Positions 52,457 to 63,746 of a stretch of DNA of 64,000 nucleotides are shown piece by piece. Positions within the stretch are counted from its first letter, which is position 1; the number at the start of each line of letters is the position of its first letter. A program made the translations under genes and the position numbers. This stretch comes from Trichuris trichiura (taxonomy: Eukaryota > Nematoda > Enoplea > Trichinellida > Trichuridae): contig JBAJFE010000014.1 of NCBI GenBank assembly GCA_037903355.1, forward strand, positions 7,750,001 to 7,814,000, in the 5' to 3' direction. The notes below the pieces were generated by a model. That model saw nothing but the letters and a program-made list of their open reading frames with translations, made no database searches and was not told the origin of the DNA.

Positions 52457-53570
52457 AGCATTACATTACGATCGCATACAGTTTGCACTGCGCACGTGCG
52501 CGTGGCACGCCTTGCGTTTTTTGCATTGCATCTCATGCATGCGCTATACTTTGAACGCATGGACCCACCACATTTTCGGTCTATGACTTGCGCTTGCCGT
52601 TGCTTGTCGAAACTGCAATGGTTTTCTGGTGAAGCTGCTCGCGACTGATGAACGTCGTAAACATTTAGGAAGTTTTACTCGTTACGACAACGGCCGGGGA
52701 TGAGAAACGAGGGCCCGTCAGTGCGACGACAAAAAAGCAGAAGCACACCTTAACACCGCTGTCCTGGAGGACAGAGAGCGCGGCGCGCTCACCATGGACA
52801 CTGCCAAGTTGGAAGCTGGTAGTTTTCATAGTAGCGCTCCTGTTGCAAGGTCAGTCTTGGTATGATTCTTGCGGCGATGGACGGGAGCACTTTCACACCT
52901 CTGAAAGGGTTAGTGAATGGGGAAAAGCTTGCCGTTAACGCCGCTTATCGCGATGGTACAATAGCCGGGAAGGTCAAAACGAGCACTTCGGCCGTTGCTG
53001 CATGTTGCGGGTCCAAGCTGCCCTACGGTTACGAAGCGCTACTCCAAGAGGCCTGCTAGTAGGGGTTCCCGTTAATCTCCGCTGCAATTGCTGCGGTCTA
53101 TTCTCTCCTGTTGGTACACACCTAACATCTGAACAAGTCTGCTGATTCGACTTAGCGTTGATCTCCACGCTGTCTCAGGAACCGATGTCCAATAGAAAGA
53201 GAGGCTAAAGTTGAACGACATGAGCCTGCCGTTTTTGCTCTTTTCGTTCTTTTCGCAAACTTACCGTACAACTGGTGCGGAGCAAACAAGAAAGATGCAG
53301 ATTTTCTGTCCTGCTGCTGACAAACGAACGAGCAACACTGTTAGCAAGTTCTAATAGTTCTGACCCACACCCGCAATATTTACCGTTTTTCTTGAACTAT
53401 TTCTTCATTCCTGTGGCAATTAATTCAAATAGCGGCAGCTAATCGCTCCCTCCACAGCCGGCTTCTAACTCAAAGGCTGCAGCCAAAGATGTGCGGCAGT
53501 CCCGTCGGAATGCTGAGAACGGCTCCAGAGAAAAGCCGAAGGCTCCTTAACAAAAGTTTGAGACTTGAAC

Positions 53571-53710
53571 GAAATCTGCCCGAGAACATACAGTAACTTA
53601 GAGAGGTAAACAAGGAAAGGCAGGTTTGCCATGCTGTGGGTAAACAAATTCCCTGAGACATACTGTAATTTAGAGAGGTAAACATGGAGTTGCATGTTTT
53701 ACTGTAAGTT
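53571..53710. repeat. Imperfect tandem duplication
   Basis: ACATACWGTAAYTTAGAGAG and GGTAAACAWGGA occur twice about 73 bases apart. Non-coding; minus-strand frames across it show the repeat as YLSKL.YV. Confidence 0.65.
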
Positions 53711-53856
53711 AAAAACGTTGTGACTCATACAGTAAAAACTTGAGATTCACGGGTTTGGCCTGTTGGATGTATGTGTAAGTAAACTTCAAAATGCCCTACC
53801 AACGGATGGATGAGCAAATTGTAAGAGAAAATACAGAACAATTTGTATATCGTACG

Positions 53857-53885
53857 TTTCGGAACTGCTCGTGTTCCGTCGTCAG
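53857..53885 (-). ncRNA. Hammerhead-like motif 6
   Basis: Minus strand CTGACGA, C, GGAAC, loop, GTTCC, GAAA, then CG. Stem II differs from motifs 4/5 by a compensated pair. Confidence 0.5.
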
Positions 53886-53931
53886 CAGTGTTGGGGAGAA
53901 GGTGATTATTCCACAAGGGGTTTATATAGCG

Positions 53932-56466
53932 CAGGGGTGGGGAACCTTTTTCGTGCCGCGGGCCGGATAGACGTTGACAAGACCGCTCGCCGGCCGGATA
54001 GAGAAAATGAAAAACAGCCTGCTTTATTTGCACGTATATTTATGAAGTCACCCCTAATGGGATGTTTGGAACTGCTTTTCCCTGGTGAGGCGTGCGATGT
54101 CAGCTCCTTCTGATGACGTTGCTACTCGCAGCTGGTTCACCAGATTTGTGTCCGTGAGTCTGGTGCGCAGACGGCTCTTTGCGATGGTAAGTTTTGAAAA
54201 GAACTGCTCGCAGCAGTAGGTTGTTCCGAACACGGACGCGTATTTCAAAGCATGTCTCCTCAAAGCGGGGAATTCATCGTTGCTTATGTAACGCTTATAA
54301 AACTCAAGCAGCGGCAAGTTGTTGTATTTAGCTTTGAGCTCATCATCGCTTTGCAACTGAAGGATCTCGTGCTGCAGTTCATCGGGTACATCAACTGGTT
54401 CTGGTTCTACATTGAATGGAATGGCGAAGATGTTCAGTTGCATCTGTCTACTTTTCACATCATTGAATCTTTCGCCAAACGCCTCAAGTAGTTTGGCACA
54501 TTCACCGGCATACTCTAATGTCGTAGAAGGCTGCTGTCCCTGGAGTGTAGGAAAATGTACCATGTTGCCCTTCTCAAGTTGCTGTTTCCACAGCCTTAAT
54601 TTGGCTTCAAATGCTTTCAAGTTTGATACGAGTGAGCTGAGAAGCTGGTTCGGACCCTGCAGCTTGATATTCAGTTCCGACAGGTACTTGACAATGTCTA
54701 CCATGAAAGCCAGGTCACAAAGCCACTTTCTGTCACTTAGTTCTCTGACAGGTTTGCTTTTGGCCTCCATGAACTGCTTAACTTCATCGCGCAGTTGGTA
54801 AAACCTCGTTAACATATTCCCGCGACTCAGCCAGCGAACTTCACAATGATAAACGAGATCACCATATTCGGAGGAAAGTTCATTCAAAAAATCTTTAAAC
54901 AGGCGGTTATTCAGCCCTTTGCTCTTGATACAGTTTACGCACGACACGACTACTGACATCACATTGTTGAAACGCAGCGACCGTGCGCAAAGACTCTGTT
55001 GATGTATGATACAATGGCATACTATCAAATCGTTCGGATCAAGACCGAGATTACTCATTTCCTTTTTAACAAATGCAACTAGGCCTTTTTGCAAGCCAAC
55101 CAAGCGCCGTCCGTAGTCAGACCACTTAATTTTTCAAACTTTAACCCGAATCGTTCCATTGATAAAACGAGTTTCTCAAATATGTCCTCACCCCTTGTAG
55201 TGCTATGCATGGCTTCCAGTGATAACAGTTCTTCTCGAGTCTCAAACTCTGCAGTTATTCCGCGAAGGAAAATGGCCAGTTGAGCGGTATTTGTTATGTC
55301 CGTAGTCTGGTCACAAGCCAGGGAAAAAAATTCAAAGTTACCTGCAGTACGCTTCAACGTTTTTTCAATGTCGTCTGCTAAGTCAGTGATCCGGTCTGAA
55401 CCAGTTCTTCGAGATAAGCTAACACTTTCGAAAAGTTTTTCACTGGCTGGTGCTAGTAACTTCGCAGCTGCCATCATGCACTCTTTCACAAATTCACCAT
55501 CTGCATGGGGCTTCAACTTCTTTGCGATCATTTCGCTCACTACGTAACTCGTTTGAAGAACGCTGTACGCGTCGCAGTGTGGCCTGGTGAAAGCGGCTTG
55601 TTGCGACTCCAAATTCCGTTGAAGCGCCCTGATTCTATCCAGACGCTCTTGGCCTTTCAATTCCACCAATTTTCCATGTTTCGTGCTGCAATGCCGCTCC
55701 AGATTAGCTTTTTTCATAACAGCTACTGAGTCGCCACAAACAAGGCAAACGGGCTTGCCCTTAAGCTCCACGAAAAAATAGTCATTCGTCCATGTCTTTT
55801 GGAAAATTCGACACTCCGTATCAACTTTTCTTTTCTTTGAACTGGCCATTTGTAGCGTTCGGTGAGCGCGAACACTAGCTTGCGATAAGCTGCACGAAAC
55901 TTCAGGTTTCAGTATAACTTTATGGGCAACTCAGAGCAAAAGGCAGACCTTTGGGACTATCCTGCAACCCAATTGTCAAGAACATAATCACAACTACAGA
56001 AAAGGAAATAACCTTTTTGTACTTCGAAGACGTAAAGGACAGGCAGCCGACAGAAAACGATGAGACCGATAGCAAGAGAACGCGAGAACGATGCCAGTGA
56101 CTGCTGAGAGCAAAAAAAGCAGAAGTGCTCTAGCAAGCTGGACAGTCGTTATCTTGAACGACGCAATCGCCCACGCTACTGACGCGCGCAGGCGCACTAT
56201 AGTGCCGCCTACTGTTGGTCACCGAAGACTGACAACGTCGGCTTGTCGACAGAGAGCTGTCAGCAACGCAGTCTTCCGAGCCAGCCTGACGCTCCCTGCT
56301 TGTTACGCAAGATATATGTTATTACTAGGATTCACATACAGTACGTTTATCGCATTATGAAAAATAACTTCCCACAATCACATTTCACTGAATCTCGCAT
56401 CCGTGCGTGGTTGCCCCAACGCGTGGGGGGAAAATGGTCTCGCGGGCCGGACGTTCCCCACCCCTG
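53932..56466 (-). mobile_element. hAT-B copy 1 (2,535 bp), full length
   Basis: Left end CAGGGGTGGGGAACCTTTTT, right end GGACGTTCCCCACCCCTG, with a perfect 8-bp TSD ATATAGCG (53924-53931, 56467-56474). One long transposase gene on the minus strand with a single lesion is followed by a 600-bp leader at the right. It is inserted in the left arm of a PLE palindrome. Copies 2 (57307) and 3 (38583) are deletion derivatives. Confidence 0.95.
54054..55849 (-). pseudogene. hAT-B1 transposase, one frameshift
   Basis: Starts MASSKKRKVDTECRIFQKTW. A finger follows (CLVCGDSVAVMKKANLERHC...H), then FFSLACDQTTDITNTAQLAI with the first Asp (residue about 180). GLTTDGA holds the second Asp; here a small deletion (near 55095) removes the following residues and shifts frame. 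The rest is open to 54054: CHCIIHQQSLCAR (CxxH), CEVRWLSRGNMLTRFYQLRD (RW motif), FEAKLRLWKQQLEKGNMVHF and the C-terminal CCEQFFSKLTIAKSRLRTRL. About 598 codons in total. This lineage resembles proteins annotated in animals as GTF2IRD2-like or with Spin-doc-type fingers. Probably recently inactivated. Confidence 0.9.
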
Positions 56467-56817
56467 ATATAGCGCATGGGTACAATGGGTGTTTGATTAG
56501 TTGGGTAGGGCGCAGCATTGGAACGTATTAATCAGCGCAGCCCATACTTCACTAACCTCCACGCCATTGTCGCGATTGATAGTGGAGTCGTTCTGGATGT
56601 ACAGAGCCTCCTTAATACGCCTAAGATGTATTAAGGAGGCTCTGTACATCCAGAGTGACTCCACTATCAATCGCGACAATGGCGTGGAGGTTAGTGAAGT
56701 ATGGGCTGCGCCGATTAATACGTTCCAATGCTGCGCCCTACCCAACTAATCAAACACCCATTGTACCCATGTGCTATATAAACCCCTTACCGAATAAAAA
56801 CATTCTCCCTCATACTG

Positions 56818-56846
56818 CTGACGACGGAACACGAGCAGTTCCGAAA
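56818..56846 (+). ncRNA. Hammerhead-like motif 7
   Basis: CTGACGA, C, GGAAC, loop ACGAGCA, GTTCC, GAAA, then CG. Mirror partner of motif 6 in the palindrome. Confidence 0.5.
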
Positions 56847-57144
56847 CGTACGGTATACAAATTGTTCTGTATTTTCTCTTACAATTTGCTCATCCATCCG
56901 TTGGTAGGGCATTTTGAAGTTTACTTACAGATACATCCAACAGGCCAAACCTGTGAATCTGAAGATCTACTATGAAACTATTCAAGCCTGTTAAAAGACA
57001 TCCTGTCTTTCGAAATCATACAGTAAAAAGTAAAATTAGCGCGCTGTTCCCGCTGAGCAGCCACTATTTCCTTTATGTAAACGTTGCTAGTGATGCTAGG
57101 AGCATTTACATGGCTGGTACAGTATAATTACCTATAGTGTCTTC

Positions 57145-57306
57145 GTACGGGACCGTTTAATTTCATTTGGTTGCTTCTTTTTGTACGGATTTTTATGTCC
57201 CATTGAAAAAACTTTTATTACTAAAATGTCCGGAGCTTTCGGGTCATTCGAGACCCGTCATCAGCGGTCTTAATTACCTATACCTAAAGCTTTTATTCCA
57301 CTACTT
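57145..57306 (-). mobile_element. PLE terminal fragment next to hAT-B2
   Basis: Identified by a hammerhead-like motif and the surrounding PLE-like words. Short and non-coding. It was interrupted at 57306 by the insertion of hAT-B2. Confidence 0.45.
57237..57264 (-). ncRNA. Hammerhead-like motif 8
   Basis: Minus strand CTGATGA, C, GGGTC, loop TCGAAT, GACCC, GAAA. Has the canonical T in CTGATGA and a third stem II sequence. Confidence 0.5.
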
Positions 57307-58343
57307 CAGGGGTGTGGAACCTTTCTGGTGCCGCGGGCCGTATAGCATACTTAAACGAAAAACAGCCTGCTTTATTTGCACGAAGGTTTATTAAGTCACC
57401 CTGTGGCAGATAACCCGGGGTTTAGCTCCGATAACGGTGGTTTGACCTAAGAGGGCAACGATACGGGCGCTCTTGTCGTAAACAGCGCTGGACGACGTTC
57501 CCCGTGCCCCATGACACGAAGCCTATGTCGAAAACAGGCATGGTCAACCAATGGCAGTGCGACCTGGCCAGACCCCGCGAACGGGACTATAAAAGGAGAA
57601 GGACGGACCACGGAGGGTCGGTTGGTAGGACCAGAAAAGTTGTGTGTTCGACATCGTTGTTTATACTCAGTTCGTTAGTGTTCCTCAATAAAGACAAAGC
57701 AAAGCCTTTGCGTGCTAGCAGCCTTACGCGTGCAAGTCCATATGTTGCATATAAACTACACGCCCCTAATGGGATGCTTGGGACTGCTTTTCCCTGGCGA
57801 GGAAACTCCGAGATAAAAGGCAGAATTTTGAGACAATTCTGCAACCCAGTTGTAAAGAACACAATTGCAACTGCAGAAAACGAAATAACCTTTCCGTACT
57901 TCGAAGACGTATAGGACAGCCGACAGGCGCAAACCGTTGAGAACGATAGCAAGAGAAGGCGAGAACGACGCCAGTGACTACTGAGAGCAAAAAAAGCAGA
58001 AGTGCTCTAGCATGCTGGACAGTCGTTATCTTGAACAAAGCAATGGTCCACGCTACTTATGCGGGCACACACACTATAGTGGCGCCTACTGCTTGTCACC
58101 GAGGAATAACAATGTCGGTTTATCGACAGAGAGTTGTCAGCAACGCAGTCTTCCGAGCCAGCCTGACGCTCCCTGCTTTTTACGCAAGGTTTATGTTCTT
58201 ACTAGGATTCACATAAAATACATTTATCGCTTTATGAAAAATAACTTTCTACAATCACATTTCACTGAATCTGGCATCCATGTGCGGTTGCCCCAGCGCG
58301 TGGGCGGAAAATGGCCTCGCGGGCCGGACGTTCCCCACCCCTG
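57307..58343 (-). mobile_element. hAT-B copy 2, internally deleted, carrying a solo LTR
   Basis: Left end CAGGGGTGTGGAACC and right end GACGTTCCCCACCCCTG, flanked by CACTACTT (57299-57306) and CACTACCT (58344-58351), a 7-of-8 TSD. The transposase is deleted. What remains is the left end, a 359-bp LTR and the 5' leader (57766-58343, collinear with 55880-56466). Non-autonomous. Confidence 0.9.
57402..57760 (+). repeat. Solo LTR (359 bp) in hAT-B2
   Basis: TGTGGCAGATAACC to ...AAACTACA, with TATAAAAGG (about 57588) and CAATAAAG (about 57686). The 5-bp direct repeat CACCC/CGCCC (57397-57401, 57761-57765) and comparison with the uninterrupted hAT-B1 sequence at 54045-54060 show an insertion. No internal region remains, so it is the product of LTR-LTR recombination. 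Its element is different from G1-G3. Confidence 0.85.
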
Positions 58344-58396
58344 CACTACCTGGACCAATTTTTCCCTTAACCAAACCCGTCTTGCTTTTTCTTCAA

Positions 58397-59132
58397 TTAT
58401 GGAAACCTGAGTCTAAATGTAGCATGAGGCGTTTGGTAGCTCGCACGCCTGGGTGGGAAAGACCGTGAGTCGCGCGAAATACCGGTTGCCTGAGCGAGGG
58501 AAGGTACGTAGGTGCGGATTAGACCCGTGGAGATGTCCTTCCAAACCGAACGCGGGCTGTCTGCGAGTGGTTCTGCGATTAATCGCAAGGAAGAGTGACC
58601 CTTGACCCATTGGAGCTCTGGGTCTTCGCTTGCAGCTAGGGCAATCTCCTTATCTGAGAGTGCAGAATCGGTGCGGGTAGCGGCATAGGCCTCACGGGAG
58701 AGGGCATCAGCTACCACATTATCTTTCCCGCTTAAATGTCATACTTCGGTTTGCATGGACGTGATGTAATCGAGCTGTCGAATTTCGAGGTCTAACAGAC
58801 CTTGGGAACCATTTTCAAACTCTCGAATGAGTGGCTTGTGATCACTAAAGATTGTCACTTCGCAGCCTTCAACGAAGGAGCGGAAGTGTTTCATCGCGGT
58901 GTAAACTGTGAACAGTTCGCGGCCGAAGGTGCTGAAACGCTTCTGACGTTCTTGCAGTCTCCTGGAAAAGAACGCTAGTAGTCTCCAGGCGGCAGCAACT
59001 GAACGAGTCGAGGCAACAGAGAGCACATGCATCCCGTTTGGAAGGACATCGCCACGGGTCTACCCCGCACATACGTACCTTCCACGCTCCGGCAAGCGGT
59101 ATTCCGCACGACTCACGGTCTTTCCCACCCAA
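58397..59132 (-). pseudogene. Gypsy G4 RNase H to integrase start, minus strand
   Basis: RNase H (about 59030-58740): LLAFFSRRLQERQKRFSTFG, TIFSDHKPLIREFENGSQGL, QLDYITSMQTEV. One TGA near 58738 separates it from VADALSREAYAATRTDSALS and SVWKDISTGLIRTYVPSLAQ, the connector before the integrase zinc domain. A frame change follows (THGLSHPGVRATKRL in another frame) before the homology ends near 58414. RT is missing. It is interrupted on the right by an inverted piece of the same type. Confidence 0.8.
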
Positions 59133-59164
59133 GCGTGCGAGCTACCAAACGCCTCATGCTACAC
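59035..59164 (+). pseudogene. Gypsy integrase zinc-domain fragment, plus strand
   Basis: VWKDIATGLPRTYVP, FRTTHGLSHPSVRATKRLML on the plus strand is a second copy, in inverted orientation, of the sequence at 58414-58550. It is cut by hAT-C2 at 59165 (TSD candidate TGCTACAC, 59157-59164) and may resume beyond the window. Confidence 0.75.
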
Positions 59165-59872
59165 CAGTGCTTCCCAACCTTTTTTGAGCCAGGGCCCCCT
59201 TTCGCGACCTTCAACTTGCCGGGGCCCCCCGTCATTCTCCCCAACGTAATTCTCCTGCTTCTGTTATCCTCAGGTGCGCCTACTGTGGTTACGTTGTTGT
59301 CAATTTGTACAAGTAGTTCAGCACTTGAAAGAGCCGGCAGAATGTAGAATTGATTTCGCTGCCTACCGTGTTTGCCAAAGAAAAAACAGTTAAGCCGGGC
59401 CATCTTTAAAAAGCTTATTAACCTGCGGATCTTCTCAGCCGCAAGTAGGACCCCATGGTTTGCGCTGTGAAAGTTGAGTGTGCGATTAATGGCTGGAAAA
59501 CCTGGCGATGCGAAGTCGACGCTGAATTTCTTTTCTACACTAGAGCAAAATGGCTGGTAAGGAAGCCAGCCAGCTGCCATATACGGCGAATGCTCCTAGC
59601 GATATTCGAAGCCGTTAACGCCATAAATTCTTTATTTGGCACTGAAGGCGTTCTTTTCGTATTACTGGACTTAAGCCGGCTAACTGCAGATCAGGGAGCA
59701 TTCAGAGTACAAGCGCGGCATTGGGTTTCCTCTTCCTTAATTTTTCAGGCTGTTAGCAATGGTAGCGCAAATTGTAAGTGAGGCTGCGATGTTGTTCTCA
59801 GTGCTGCGCAACAATGAATCTAAATTCAATATTTCCTCGGAGCAAGACGACAGCCGCTTGATCTTACCTCAC

Positions 59873-61650
59873 TTAGTGCGACGGTTGGGTCTGGTGCAAT
59901 GCTAATAATTTATCCACGTCCGGCTTGATAGTCATCAGAAGTAATCTCAAGTCGCCTCGCCTGACTATCTGTAAGCGGTTTCTTTTTTTTCCGAGAAGGT
60001 CCATTACCGCACTAAATCTGCGTTCAACCAAATAGGACGACGGAAAAGGGATGAGGAACTTCTTAGCTACGTTCCATAGCCTGGGATACAGCTGTCTGAT
60101 TTCCTGCTGCAGCCAGAAACTGGTATAGCCGCCCTTCATCTTGGGCTTCAGCTCCTCGTTGGCTTGCATCTCAATGAGCTCTTCCTGGTAAGCCATTTCA
60201 ACCTCGGCGAGGCATGTAAACGGGTCCAAAACCCAGTCCGGTATCGTCACGGACAAAATGTCTCTGTACCTTTCGCACATGTCCTCATGGAGCATGCTGA
60301 GATGGTCACAGAAGGAGCGTATGACATCGTTAGGGAGGCCGCCATTCTTCTTGAGGTCGTCAAGGTTAGGGAACTGGCGGTACTCTCCGCGCCCCAGGTT
60401 TTGGCGGAAAATGGAAAGCTTGTCGATGAAAGGCTTTACAACCGTCTTGGTCTTGATAAGATTCAGTTGATCTCCATGCAACTGCAAATTCATCTCGTTA
60501 AACTTTAAGTAGAGGTCCGACATGTAAGCTACGTCAGCTCTCGATTTCTCCACGTTGTCGCGTAACTCCGTAACCTCAGTTTTGAGAAACTGTACGACGG
60601 TGTCAAAAAGGGCATAGAAGCGGCTCAAGCAGGCGCCCCTTGAAAGCCAGCGTACTTCTGTGTGAAGCAGGAGCCGGTTAAAATCTTCGTCATTTTCTTC
60701 GCATAGTTGGCTGAACAATCTCTCTCTCAAGGCACTGCTTTTGATTCTATTAACCGCAGTGATCACGTACTGCAGCGAACGGTGCAGTCTGTCACTGAGC
60801 CGCTTCGCCACCAGATGTTGCCGGTGAATTACGCAGTGCACGGCCAGCAAATCCGGTACCTTTTCTTTCAGATAAGAAAGGAACCTCCGATTGCGTCAAA
60901 GCATTGACGGGGCTCCTGCCGTCGCGACAGCGATTACGTTCGTTAGTGGTATCTCCTTCTCTTTAAAAAAGTCTTCTACAGTACGAAATATTGATTCTCC
61001 TCTAGTGTCAGTCAGCAGTTCTATTGCGAAGAGTAACTCCTGAACTAACTTGCCTTCCTTGATGAACCTAACATAGGCCAGCAGCAGCGCTTCGTTATGT
61101 GGCAACGTCGACTCATCCACCTGTAAAGAAAATTCCTCTGTTCTCAAGAGGTTGCAGAGCGTATTCTCCACATCAGCGCTCATTTCATCAATACGTCGCT
61201 GCACCGTATTGTTGCTTAAGGGAATCTTTTTAATTATTTCAGTTGCAGGAGTGCGCAACACAGTACACAGCACTTCTGAAACAGCCGGCAGTATCAGTTC
61301 TTCTCCGATGGCATGCGGTTTTCCAGATTTCGCGATTAAGAGGGAGATGTTATAGGACGCGCGCAATCCGTTGGTGTTTCGTCTTGATGCGGATGAAAAA
61401 ATCCCTGGCAATTTAGGTCGCTTTTGGAAGTTATCTTAAAGAGATTGGAAGTAAGAAACGTCTTTATTGGCCTTGTCACCGTGCATCGTTTTCGGGTGTT
61501 TTACTAATTTTGAGGGTTTCATCAGTTCATTCGCAAAAGCCTTTTCACAGACCAAGCAAAATGGTTGCTGCGAATTTGAGGGTGACGGTATAAAACCGTA
61601 TCTTAGATATTCGACGTTGTATTGCCTACATTTTTTTTTGCTTCTGCTAT
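59873..61650 (-). pseudogene. hAT-C2 transposase: start lost, two nonsense codons
   Basis: Same protein as hAT-C1, without its frameshifts. The start codon is ATA at 61648-61650. A TAA replaces Gln after SYFQSL (about 61437), a TGA replaces Gly after GAPSML (60896-60898), and the second catalytic Asp is Ala (VATAGAPSM). Otherwise the frame is continuous to the stop at 59873: GLRASYNISLLIAKSGKPHA, VHCVIHRQH, VRWLSRGACLSRFYALFDTV, PSSYLVERRFSAVMDLLGKK, RLQIVRRGDLRLLLMTIKPD. The lesions differ from copy 1, so both died independently after duplication. Confidence 0.9.
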
Positions 61651-63746
61651 CTGTAGAAATTTACATCCGTTACTAACACGTTCAGAGCCAGACCGTAGCA
61701 CAGTGGTATTAAGAAATCAATTAGCCCAGCGTCATCTAAGCTCCCGCAGTAAGAACACAGGGGATTCCGTACCGGACGGCATTGTCCCTCTACGTCGGTC
61801 CTGGAAGGGGGAGCAGATCGCTTTCATGTGATCACCCCGCTCTTTTCTGATGGTAGCGACGGACAAATAGGCTCAAAATAAGTCTATGAAGCATGAGGTT
61901 GCGACAGGGTCGTTCTTGTCCTCGCGCGGCGGACAACGGAAAGCACGCGATACAATTTTCTGCCCAGGTTTGCGGACATCCTCCCTCTCCCTGGTGTTGT
62001 CGTGTCATATTTGAGAAGGTAGGCTGGCTGACAAGATTTCGCACGGTTTCAAGTTCGGAAATACTTCCTCCCACCAAGGTCTGATGGCAAACAATGCCCA
62101 CAGTTCAACGACGAACTCTCCGCTACTGGCTGTCTTTTTAAATATCAAACCAGTGAAGAATGGGGGATACAAATGTTTGACTGAGTACTGCTTTAAACAG
62201 GTCTACACCTCCCTTACTAGGCCTATTTTCCTTACTATTTTTGCGAACCGCAAGGCCATGCGTAAGGAAGGAAGGCAGACGGTCGTAAGATGCTCCCACC
62301 TGTAAAGCAAACTGGGCGTGTATTCTCCTTTTTGCTGGTGAGCGCTACTGAACTTGTGGGTTTATCATTCGCTACTTAAACATAGGCGTGGTTAAACATA
62401 AGCAAACTAATCCTTTCCCGAAGAAGTTGACGTACAACCGGAGGCTGATGCTAGTTCAAAGCCCAAGCATAGCAAAATGGGTGACGTCGTCAAGCACTAT
62501 AACTTAGGTTAAGACTTCTGCGACGGACCCTGTCGGCCGTCCTGAAGCCTGACACGCCGTGAGAGTCGTCGCGGAAACCTGCTGGCGTTTACGGAGCGCG
62601 TTTCTTAGAAAGCACCGCCTGTGGCTTAGTTTCTCTGGGAAATATGATCACAAGGAGCGGCACTAGGCGTTGCCGAAGTCCCGCGGGCGATAAGCTTCAG
62701 GCACAATACATAGCGCGCGACGTGCCTGTTAGCGGCCGAGAAAAGGACGTCCACTATAGTCATGAAATGGGCACACTTCGTCGTTTAAGTACCCGTAGTA
62801 GCGAGCATATGACTTCTTGAAATCCCGTTAGGTATCTACACTAGATGTAGAAATCAAACTGAGAAGTAGTGCTTATAAGATGTCCCCGTTAAGTGAAGAG
62901 CCACGGCAAGTGTTTCAGACATGTAAAAGGTAACCTGTACAAAACTGTGATGTGATGTGCCTTTCGCGTTGATGAGGGCTCAGGGGTTAAGCTACCGCCG
63001 ACGTATTAAAGATGGATGGGACGCATTGGGACAGTCAGAAGGAACCGCCGTCAGTCAAGGATCCCCTGTACTCACTAAACCAGCAGATCAGAGCTTATTG
63101 TCCTTACAGATACTCCTATGGTTGCGACTGAATCTATTTTAATGCTCAAGCAATGCTAATCTCCTGGTAACGTGAGCCATGTTTCAACTAGAATCTTACA
63201 AGACACTTACCTTTCTATTTTTAAGAAGTTCGTCGAATTTCAGGAGAGGTCCGTAGTCGCGACAAAGCAGTTTCCTAACAGCTGATATAACGGGATAGCT
63301 GAATAGATGAGAACTACAGCACTGAGGAAACAAGACACAAGAAGGATCGCAGAGCTATTATTACTTTTCACCGTCAACGCACAGGAGAGAATAATCAGTG
63401 TCTACTGAGAATTTTCCCCGCCATTACTCCCCAGGCGCGCTTGTCCGCCACCGCGAAGAAGCTGTCATCGCCCCCTGCAGGTTGTAGTTTTCGGAGCCCT
63501 CCGATTTGCGCCAGGGTGGTACGCTAATGCGAAAAAAACCAACCAAAAAGATTCATTTGGAATTGCGCTTTGGCACAGCAGCAGATGGCGAAGCACAGAA
63601 ATTGGACAATTCGCCTTTCGGTCAGGCTATCCTTCGCCAATGGCTTTTTTTAGTGTGGCTGGAATTCGCTACGCAGCGTAATATAGTAAGAAAAACTTTC
63701 GCCCGATACATCAGGGTAAACGACAGGGCAATGATAACAAGCTATT

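Larger units (their letters stand above)
50634..53739. other. 3.1 kb unassigned, no TE or gene recognised
   Basis: Longest stretch without an assignment. A minus-strand frame at 51514-51128 (128 aa) has a hydrophobic start (MLNVLLYSWVYLLVRWYF) but no domain. The plus frame 52211-52456 is internally repetitive. The first 60 bases (CCCCGTTAAGAAGCACCCTG) are PLE-tail-like. Confidence 0.4.
53740..57010. mobile_element. PLE inverted-repeat (palindrome) P3/P4, interrupted by hAT-B1
   Basis: If the hAT at 53932-56466 and one TSD copy are removed, 53740-53931 plus 56475-56608 form an inverted repeat with 56618-56960. The centre is GCCTCCTTAATAC...GTATTAAGGAGGC (about 56604-56632). Each arm carries a PLE C-terminal remnant (RLIVES.WMYRASLI, then DSTINRDNGVEVSEVWAA), a hammerhead-like motif and the CCCTACCAACGGATGGATGA tail. 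The outer right end has the GCCTGTTAAAAGACATCCTG tail. The RT portion is gone. The family is distinct from P1/P2. Confidence 0.8.

Noticed and set aside
56497..56749. Mirror-image 82-codon frames on both strands
   Set aside because: A consequence of the PLE palindrome. Each is a PLE C-terminal remnant, not a gene.
59113..59580. 155-codon minus-strand frame across the hAT-C2 3' end
   Set aside because: It crosses the TIR and runs into a gypsy fragment, so it cannot be a real gene. The shared part is the hAT 3' UTR.
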